Part shown: positions 5,681-10,633 of the stretch, one piece after another
How the letters are laid out: each line of letters starts with the position of its first letter
Position numbering within the stretch: position 1 is the stretch's first letter
Assembly (NCBI GenBank): GCA_934293835.1
Contig: CAKQZO010000052.1
Location: 1-10,633, forward strand
Direction of reading: 5' to 3'
DNA: 10,633 nucleotides
Origin: an uncultured Lacticaseibacillus sp.
GTDB taxonomy: Bacteria; Bacillota; Bacilli; Lactobacillales; Lactobacillaceae
The notes under the pieces: generated by a model
The model's input: only the letters and a program-made list of their open reading frames with translations
Databases searched by the model: none
What the model was told of the DNA's origin: nothing
Made by a program: the position numbers and the translations under genes

Positions 5681-5704
5681 CGGTTGTGGCAATGATGATA
5701 TTCT
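5676..5704 (+). promoter_or_regulatory. Candidate promoter of the DUF948/YtxH pair
   Basis: TTGAAC (5676-5681), a 17-base spacer and TATTCT (5699-5704), about 53 bases before the ATG at 5757. Each box matches 4 of 6 positions. It shares its -35 bases with the divergent mscS candidate. Confidence 0.4.
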
Positions 5705-5756
5705 TAAAGCAGACACGTGAATGCGGTTTATGCATTGCGAATAAGGAGGGTGTTGC

Positions 5757-6182
5757 ATGACGTTAGGAGGAATTGCCGGATTGATCGCGGCAATCGCATT
5801 GTTGATCATCGCCTTGGCAGTCCTTGCCATCGGACTCAAGATTGCCGGTGTGACCAAAGAGGTGCGCCAGACGGTCGTCGAGGTCAATTCGACGTTAGGC
5901 ACCGTTAACAGCGAGCTTGGCACGTTGACTGGAGAAGTCGAGGCGTTGCTCACGAAGTCCAACACCTTGTTGGCCGACGTGAATGGCAAGGTCGCGGCCA
6001 TTGATCCCGTGTTTGACGCGATCGGTGAGCTCGGCGAGAGTGTTTCGGATCTGAACACTGCCAGCCGCAACTTAGCGGAGAAGGTGTCTGCCGGTGCCGC
6101 CAACGCGACGAAGGTCACGGTTGCCGCTAAGGTTGGCAAGGCAGCGATGAACATGTTGAAGAAAAAAGACGAACGCGATTAA
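5757..6182 (+). CDS. DUF948 (YtxG-like) single-pass membrane protein
   Basis: A 141-residue protein with one N-terminal membrane helix (about 5-28, GIAGLIAAIALLIIALAVLAIG). A long helical domain follows, rich in heptad-like Val/Leu/Thr (EVNSTLGTVNSELGTLTGEVEALL), with a basic end (LKKKDERD). This is the DUF948 pattern, of which B. subtilis YtxG is an example; no biochemical function is known. ATG 5757 has the strongest ribosome site in the window, AAGGAGGG at 5743-5750. It forms an operon with the YtxH gene 12 bases downstream. In B. subtilis, ytxG and ytxH form a general-stress operon that also lies near ccpA, so the neighbourhood is an old one. A role in envelope stress is inferred from that. 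Confidence 0.8.
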   Translation: MTLGGIAGLIAAIALLIIALAVLAIGLKIAGVTKEVRQTVVEVNSTLGTVNSELGTLTGEVEALLTKSNTLLADVNGKVAAIDPVFDAIGELGESVSDLNTASRNLAEKVSAGAANATKVTVAAKVGKAAMNMLKKKDERD

Positions 6183-6194
6183 GGAGGCAATTGT

Positions 6195-6656
6195 ATGGCT
6201 AAAAAAGGACACTTTTTCTTGGGCTTCATTCTCGGCGCGACCAGCGCGCTGGCGACGACATATTTACTGACACCGCAGACCTCAGATGAATTGCGGCGCA
6301 AGTTCAGCCAGAAGAAAGACGACTTGGCAGATCGGGCGGCAGATTATTATGACTTCGCCAAGGACGCGACCGCAGATTGGCGTGCATCCGCCAATGATTT
6401 GGTGGGCTCCCTCAAAGACAAGGTGCATACCCAAGACGATGACTTGGCGACCTACGACGCGCAGACCGACGCGCTCAAAGAAGAGTTGACCAAGGCGCCG
6501 GAAGTGGCGACCGACAGCGACTTCGATGACATCGTGCTAGACGGCAAGAGCGCCTTCGCCCAGGCCAAAGACGCTGATGATGCACCGGCCGCTGCCCAGC
6601 CGGAGCAGGCCCCAGAAGCAACCGATTCGGAAGCGCCAGACGACACGCAAGAATGA
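6195..6656 (+). CDS. YtxH-domain membrane protein
   Basis: A 153-residue protein. The N-terminus MAKKGHFFLGFILGATSALATTYLLTP gives one membrane helix (about 7-26) followed by the YtxH pattern of charged helix (SDELRRKFSQKKDDLADRAADYYDFAKD). The last 45 or so residues are low in complexity and rich in Asp, Glu, Ala and Pro (DADDAPAAAQPEQAPEATDSEAPDD), giving a strongly acidic, probably disordered tail. AAGGAGG at 6181-6187 begins within the stop codon of the DUF948 gene, so translation of the pair is likely coupled. Function is unknown; it is grouped with stress proteins in Firmicutes. Its terminator is shared with pepQ. Confidence 0.8.
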   Translation: MAKKGHFFLGFILGATSALATTYLLTPQTSDELRRKFSQKKDDLADRAADYYDFAKDATADWRASANDLVGSLKDKVHTQDDDLATYDAQTDALKEELTKAPEVATDSDFDDIVLDGKSAFAQAKDADDAPAAAQPEQAPEATDSEAPDDTQE

Positions 6657-6672
6657 TGATGCTATAAAAAAG

Positions 6673-6726
6673 AAGGCCGATACCGGTCGCTCCCACATTT
6701 TGGGAACGACCGGTATCGGCCTTTTT
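6673..6726. terminator. Bidirectional terminator between ytxH and pepQ
   Basis: A 23-bp stem (6673-6695 with 6701-6723, one C-A mismatch) with a 5-base loop. An A-rich run lies on the left (AAAAAAG at 6666-6672) and a T-run on the right. It can end transcription from both sides; the pepQ stop is at 6731-6733. Confidence 0.92.
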
Positions 6727-6730
6727 AACA

Positions 6731-7834
6731 TTACTGAATGATCTGGAATTCCTGGGGGGTGTGGGTGAACGGTTCGCACCCGGTGGCGGTGACGTGCACA
6801 CAATCTTCGATGCGGACGCCGGCGACGCCTGGAATGTAGATCCCGGGTTCGATCGAGAAGCACATGCCCGGTACGAGTTCCATGTCGTTGCCTTCCATGA
6901 TGGATGGGAATTCGTGCGTCGACATGCCGATGCCGTGGCCGAGACGGTGGTTGAAGTATTCGCCGTAACCCGCCTTGGTGATCACGTCGCGGGCGATCTT
7001 GTCTAACGCCGAAGCGGTCAGGCCTGGCCGCACCGCGGCTTGGGCGGTGAGCTGGGCCTCTAAGCAGACGTCAAAAATCTCTCGCGCCTTCGGGGCAACA
7101 TCCCCACCAAAGGCGACCGTCCGGGTGGCGTCTGACATGTAGCCATGGTTGTTGGTGCCTAAGTCGAACAAGACCAACTCGCCGGGTTGCACCTGCGTCG
7201 CTTCGGGGCCACCGTGAGGATCCGCGGCATCGACTCCGGCTTGGACGATGGTATCAAAGGACATGTGCATGACGCCTTGCTTCATCATTGCGTATTCAAT
7301 TTCGGCGACGACCGCTTGTTCAGAGCGGCCGGCCTGCAATGCGGCGAAGCCCGCGGCAAACGCCGCGTCCGCCTGCTTGCCGGCAGTTTCCATGATCTTG
7401 ATTTCGTCAGGGGTCTTGATCAGCTGTAGCTGCTGGCATTTGGTGCTGGCATCAGCGGGGAAGGTGGCCTGCGGGAATTGGGTCATGATGGCCTCGAACT
7501 TGCCGACCGCCAAGTCGAGCTTCTCGATGCCCCAGCGAAGCGGATTGGGATTGATCGCGCGGATGTGTTCGGCGATCAATGCAAAAGGGTCTTCGTGGTC
7601 GAGATAACCGAAGACATCATACGCCCAGCCGGCCTTGCGCACGGCTTCCATCGATAATGCTGGTGTGAATAAGAACGGTTCGTGGTCCGGAAAGACGAAG
7701 AGGCCGGTGACGCGTTCCTCAGGATCTTGGAAGAAGCCGGTGAAGTAATTGATATTGGTGAAATTAGAGATGTAAGCGACGTCCAGATGTTGCTCTTGGA
7801 CCCATTGTTGCAACATAGTGAGTTGTTGATTCAT
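6731..7834 (-). CDS. pepQ: Xaa-Pro dipeptidase (prolidase), M24 family
   Basis: A 367-residue cytosolic metallopeptidase that splits dipeptides with proline in the second position, a late step in the use of casein and other proline-rich peptides. The C-terminal pita-bread domain carries all five metal ligands: Asp224 (LFDLGT), Asp235 (MSDATRT), His300 (RLGHGIG), Glu329 (SIEPGIY) and Glu343 (RIEDCV). Length matches lactobacillar PepQ (about 368). I chose ATG 7834 rather than the frame start at 7858 because AAAGGGAG lies between them (7845-7852), and MNQQLTMLQQWVQEQHLD is the usual start. The gene is divergent from ccpA, an arrangement known from several lactobacilli (pepQ/ccpA or pepQ/pepR1). 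That suggests carbon control, and a candidate cre lies in the shared intergenic region. Confidence 0.95.
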   Translation of the reverse strand: MNQQLTMLQQWVQEQHLDVAYISNFTNINYFTGFFQDPEERVTGLFVFPDHEPFLFTPALSMEAVRKAGWAYDVFGYLDHEDPFALIAEHIRAINPNPLRWGIEKLDLAVGKFEAIMTQFPQATFPADASTKCQQLQLIKTPDEIKIMETAGKQADAAFAAGFAALQAGRSEQAVVAEIEYAMMKQGVMHMSFDTIVQAGVDAADPHGGPEATQVQPGELVLFDLGTNNHGYMSDATRTVAFGGDVAPKAREIFDVCLEAQLTAQAAVRPGLTASALDKIARDVITKAGYGEYFNHRLGHGIGMSTHEFPSIMEGNDMELVPGMCFSIEPGIYIPGVAGVRIEDCVHVTATGCEPFTHTPQEFQIIQ

Positions 7835-7873
7835 ACAGTTCGCGCTCCCTTTTGTCATGATTGATTCGCTTCT

Positions 7874-7882
7874 AGTATAGCA
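7874..7882 (-). promoter_or_regulatory. Extended -10 promoter element of pepQ
   Basis: Minus-strand TGCTATACT (7882-7874) is an extended -10 box, with TATACT matching 5 of 6 positions. No good -35 box is seen upstream, which is usual for extended -10 promoters. It would give a leader of about 30 bases before the pepQ ATG. Confidence 0.55.
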
Positions 7883-7941
7883 TGAAAGCTGGCGTGAAGG
7901 CTTTCTGAAAAGCAGTCGTGAAAATTTCTTGGAAAAATTCA

Positions 7942-7955
7942 GTAAACCGCTTGCA
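7942..7955 (-). promoter_or_regulatory. Candidate catabolite-responsive element (cre)
   Basis: Minus-strand TGCAAGCGGTTTAC matches the lactic-acid-bacterial cre pattern WGWAARCGYTWWMA at 11 of 14 positions, including the central CG. It overlaps the -35 box of the ccpA promoter (7951-7956), a position suited to autorepression by CcpA. It lies about 60 bases upstream of the pepQ -10 element. CcpA binding is inferred. Confidence 0.5.
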
Positions 7956-7979
7956 TTCGCATATCTAGTCTGTTAGAGT
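7951..7979 (+). promoter_or_regulatory. Candidate ccpA promoter
   Basis: TTGCAT (7951-7956), a 17-base spacer and TAGAGT (7974-7979), 54 bases upstream of the ccpA ATG. The boxes match 4 of 6 positions each. Confidence 0.5.
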
Positions 7980-8033
7980 GGGTTGTAAATTAAACACAAG
8001 CAGTGTAGTGAATGAACCGAGGGAGCAACAATC

Positions 8034-9035
8034 ATGGAAAAACAAACAATTACGATTTATGACGTGGCGCGTGAAGCCAACGTTTCGATGGCTACAGTTT
8101 CACGGGTTGTTAACGGCAACCCGAATGTGAAGCCTGCCACCCGCAAGAAGGTCTTGGAGGTGATCGACAAGCTCGATTACCGGCCGAATGCCGTGGCGCG
8201 TGGTCTCGCTTCCAAGAAGACGACCACGGTCGGGGTCATCATTCCCGATGTCACCAACATGTTCTTCTCCAGCCTCGCGCGAGGAATCGATGACGTGGCG
8301 ACGATGTACAAGTACAACATCATTTTGGCGAATTCCGATGAGAACTCCCAAAAAGAGGTCCAGGTGCTTAATACCTTGTTGGCCAAGCAGGTTGATGGCT
8401 TGATCTACATGGGGCATGACATCTCCGACAGCATTCGCCAAGAATTCTCCCGTTCCAAGACGCCGATCGTCTTGGCGGGATCGGTCGATCCTGACGAACA
8501 GGTCGGCTCCGTTAACATCGATTACGTGGCCGCGGTCGAAGCCGCGACGACCCAATTGATCGATTCCGGCAACAAGCAGGTGGCCTTGGTCACCGGCCCG
8601 CTCAGCCAGCCGATCAACGGCCAATACCGTTTGCAAGGCTACAAGCAGGCCTTGTCTAAGGCGGGCCTGGCCTACGACGAATCGCTGGTCTTCGAATCCG
8701 AAGCCAGCTACAACGCCGGCTTGGCAATCTTCAAGCAACTGCAGAAGGCCGGTGCGACCGCTGCATTGGTTGGCGATGACGAATTGGCCTTCGGTGTGTT
8801 AGACGGCGCGCTTGACGCTGGCGTTTCGGTGCCAGATGACTTCGAGCTGATCACCTCTAACAACACGAAGCTGACCGAGATGGCGCGGCCACAAATGACC
8901 TCCATCGACCAGCCGTTGTATGATATCGGTGCCGTGGCAATGCGCCTGTTGACGAAGATGATGAACAAAGAAGAGATCGACGCCAAGACCATCCGGCTCG
9001 GTTTCGACATCACCAGCCGTAACTCCACCAAATAA
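8034..9035 (+). CDS. ccpA: Catabolite control protein A, LacI/GalR family
   Basis: A 333-residue global regulator of carbon use. With HPr phosphorylated at serine it binds cre sites and represses or activates many genes when glucose is present. The N-terminus has the LacI-type helix-turn-helix (IYDVAREANVSMATVSRVVNG, residues 8-28) and the hinge helix PNAVARGLA (51-59) that inserts into the minor groove. The rest (66-333) is a periplasmic-binding-protein-like sensor domain starting TVGVIIPDVTNMFFS. Length and sequence resemble CcpA of Lacticaseibacillus casei strongly, and VKPATRKKVLEVI is typical. ATG 8034 has GAGGGAG at 8018-8024, slightly far at 9 bases. It is divergent from pepQ and followed by its own short terminator. 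A PurR/RbsR-type paralogue is unlikely given this resemblance and location. Confidence 0.96.
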   Translation: MEKQTITIYDVAREANVSMATVSRVVNGNPNVKPATRKKVLEVIDKLDYRPNAVARGLASKKTTTVGVIIPDVTNMFFSSLARGIDDVATMYKYNIILANSDENSQKEVQVLNTLLAKQVDGLIYMGHDISDSIRQEFSRSKTPIVLAGSVDPDEQVGSVNIDYVAAVEAATTQLIDSGNKQVALVTGPLSQPINGQYRLQGYKQALSKAGLAYDESLVFESEASYNAGLAIFKQLQKAGATAALVGDDELAFGVLDGALDAGVSVPDDFELITSNNTKLTEMARPQMTSIDQPLYDIGAVAMRLLTKMMNKEEIDAKTIRLGFDITSRNSTK

Positions 9036-9043
9036 TCACGATG

Positions 9044-9072
9044 ACCAGCCGCCACGTTGCGGCTGGTTTTTT
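9044..9072 (+). terminator. Intrinsic terminator of ccpA
   Basis: A 9-bp stem ACCAGCCGC (9044-9052) with GCGGCTGGT (9059-9067), a 6-base loop and six T (9067-9072), 8 bases after the ccpA stop. Confidence 0.9.
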
Positions 9073-9077
9073 GGTGC

Positions 9078-9131
9078 AAAAACGCCTCGGTGCGCCGATT
9101 CGTACTTGACGAATCGCGGCGCCGAGGCGTT
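9078..9131 (-). terminator. Terminator of the penicillin-binding protein gene
   Basis: A 23-bp stem (9081-9103 with 9109-9131; two mismatches and one wobble) with loop ACTTG. Read on the minus strand, the stem runs into a T5 tract (A5 at 9078-9082). It lies 5 bases past the PBP stop codon and backs up the ccpA terminator in the other direction. Confidence 0.88.
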
Positions 9132-9136
9132 TGGTT

Positions 9137-10633
9137 TTACTGATTGGTGCTGGAGGCGCTGGTCGTGGTGACCTTGCCATAGCCGTTGCCGGTGTTGCCG
9201 CCGACGTATTCCCAGAACGACTTGTAGTTCTCGATCGTTCCGCCGATCCCGAATTCGGCGCTGGCCGCTTCGGCAGCGGAGTCGTTATACAGACTCGTCG
9301 TCGTGTCACCAGAGGTGCTATACGCCTTCCCGTCGAACGTGACGCTGCCGGTTTTTTGGCCGGTTTGCTTGCTGACGGTGGCGGAGCGGACGGTGCTTGG
9401 CATCGTCGCTGAACTGTCCGCCTTGAAGGCGTTGGGAATGATGCGATAAGCCGCGTTAGCCAACTTCGCCCAGTAGGCGAGGTTGATCGAGCTGGCCGAA
9501 CTCGACAGGTTATATTGCGTGCCGTTGTTGTTGTCGTAGCCGATCCAGCTGGCTAAGGTGACCCCAGGCGTCGAGCCGACAAACCAGATGTCTTTGTAAT
9601 CGTTAGACGTCCCGGTTTTGCCAATCAGGTTGTTGGTGTTGAAGCTCAGCTCGTAGTTGAGGCTCGATGCGGTACCCTTGGCGACGACTTGGTGCATCAT
9701 CTGTTGCATGATGTAGGTCGTCGCAGGGCTGAAGACGCGGGTGTTTTTGGTCTTGTGCTGATAAACAACGTTGCCGCCGGGATCAACGATCTTATTGATG
9801 ACGAATGCGTCGCTGTGATTCCCGTTGTTCTGGAACGTGGTGTAGGCGCTAGCCTGATCTTCGACCGTGACCCCGTAGTCGGTCCCGCCGAGGGCGAGGC
9901 CGAGCTGGGAGTAGTCGTTGCTGGTCAGGGTGTGGATGCCGAGCTTAGTCATGTAGGACTTGACGTTAACCGACTGGCGCAGCTTGTTGTAGAGATTGAC
10001 CGCAGGAATGTTGTACGACTGCGCGAGGGCGTCGGTGGCGGAAATGAACTTGTTTTGGATCTGGCCACCATAATCGGTCACCGAGTAGTTGTTGAAGTTC
10101 GTCTTGAAATCCGCCAGCATCGACTGCGACCCAATCAGCTGGTTTTCGACCGCCGGGCCATACACGGCCAACGGCTTGATCGAGGAGCCAGGCGAGCGGG
10201 TGGTGTAGATGTGGTTGAGTTCGCCAGACACCCCGCCGACGAAGCCGAGGACTGCGCCGGTGCTGTTGTTCAATAGCACAGACCCGTTTTGTACCGGTTC
10301 TTTGGTGGTGGTGTATTCGCCGGTTTCAGGATCGATATCACTGGATGTGTACGTCGTCCCGAAGCTTGCGGCACTGCTCTTGACGACCGACTGCATGCTG
10401 TCATAGACCTGCTTGTTGATCGTCGAGTGGATCTGATACCCTTTGGTCGTCAGAAGCGTCTCGGCGGCGGACAGGTACTGATTGTCCAGCGCGGTGTCTT
10501 TATCGAGGTTGGCCTGGGTGAGGCCATCGTCTTTGGCCAGTTGTAACGCCAGGATCGACTTCGCTTCAGAGGTCACCATGTTGTACACGTAGGCGTACTT
10601 GGTTGTCGCATCGTCGCCGGCAGTGTCGTGGCT
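9137..10633 (-). CDS. Class A penicillin-binding protein, C-terminal part (N-terminus outside window)
   Basis: A partial gene, open to the right edge; 498 codons are visible (SHDTAGDD... to ...SASSTNQ). It holds the end of the linker and the whole transpeptidase domain, which cross-links peptidoglycan outside the membrane. The three penicillin-binding motifs are present, numbered within the visible fragment: SSIK (Ser150, Lys153, in SPGSSIKPLAVYG), SYN (206-208, in AQSYNIPAVN) and KTG (339-341, in IGKTGTSNDYKD). The tail is rich in Ser, Thr, Gly and Asn, and contains a conserved-looking aromatic patch (NYKSFWEYVGG) near its end. The glycosyltransferase domain, the membrane anchor and the start would be to the right of 10633. 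The pattern fits the PBP1A/PBP2A type of lactobacilli; I cannot choose between these from this part. It converges on ccpA. Confidence 0.93.
   Translation of the reverse strand, partial: SHDTAGDDATTKYAYVYNMVTSEAKSILALQLAKDDGLTQANLDKDTALDNQYLSAAETLLTTKGYQIHSTINKQVYDSMQSVVKSSAASFGTTYTSSDIDPETGEYTTTKEPVQNGSVLLNNSTGAVLGFVGGVSGELNHIYTTRSPGSSIKPLAVYGPAVENQLIGSQSMLADFKTNFNNYSVTDYGGQIQNKFISATDALAQSYNIPAVNLYNKLRQSVNVKSYMTKLGIHTLTSNDYSQLGLALGGTDYGVTVEDQASAYTTFQNNGNHSDAFVINKIVDPGGNVVYQHKTKNTRVFSPATTYIMQQMMHQVVAKGTASSLNYELSFNTNNLIGKTGTSNDYKDIWFVGSTPGVTLASWIGYDNNNGTQYNLSSSASSINLAYWAKLANAAYRIIPNAFKADSSATMPSTVRSATVSKQTGQKTGSVTFDGKAYSTSGDTTTSLYNDSAAEAASAEFGIGGTIENYKSFWEYVGGNTGNGYGKVTTTSASSTNQ

Noticed and set aside
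8100..8738. A 212-codon open frame on - inside ccpA
   Set aside because: It is antisense to ccpA; no recognisable domain and no promoter or ribosome site support it.
9689..10276. A 195-codon open frame on + opposite the penicillin-binding protein
   Set aside because: It is antisense to a gene with all three penicillin-binding motifs; this is a shadow frame.

Overview
The window looks like a chromosomal segment from a high-GC member of the Lactobacillaceae. The best fit is the Lacticaseibacillus group, judged from the CcpA sequence, the divergent pepQ/ccpA pair and the ytxG/ytxH-like pair beside them. Coding is dense, Shine-Dalgarno sites are strong, genes are small, and intrinsic terminators sit at nearly every convergent junction. 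No rRNA, tRNA, CRISPR array, transposase or phage gene was found.

Layout, left to right. (1) 1-430: a small ArsR-type helix-turn-helix gene whose 5' end looks lost or disturbed, followed by a strong hairpin. (2) 431-831: a gene-free stretch with two clear (possibly three) tandem copies of a ~118-124 bp element. Each copy can fold the same hairpin, and three base pairs differ between copies by compensatory changes on both arms. (3) 832-1563 (-): a glycerol facilitator (GlpF type), whose stop codon lies at the edge of the last repeat copy. (4) 1722-2201 (+): a CBS-domain c-di-AMP sensor of the CbpB/DarB family with its own terminator. (5) 2281-4685 (+): a compact operon of TetR regulator, FtsX-like permease and ABC ATPase. 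It has two palindromic operators around its promoter and a 25-bp perfect hairpin at its end. Order, family types, operator sequence and two aligned histidines all point to a heme-sensing and heme-efflux system of the HrtR-HrtB-HrtA kind. (6) 4736-5617 (-): an MscS-type mechanosensitive channel, divergent from (7) 5757-6656 (+): a DUF948 (YtxG-like) and YtxH envelope-protein pair. (8) 6731-7834 (-): Xaa-Pro dipeptidase pepQ, divergent from (9) 8034-9035 (+): ccpA, with a candidate catabolite-responsive element over the ccpA -35 box. (10) 9137-10633 (-): the transpeptidase-containing C-terminal part of a class A penicillin-binding protein that runs off the right edge.

Much of the window concerns envelope and stress physiology: glycerol entry, c-di-AMP sensing, osmotic release, membrane heme detoxification, small membrane stress proteins and cell-wall synthesis, next to the global carbon regulator CcpA. 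The most notable items are the hrtRBA-like operon with its operators, which generic annotation would probably leave as an unnamed TetR/ABC operon, and the structured tandem repeat downstream of glpF, which I cannot assign to a known family.
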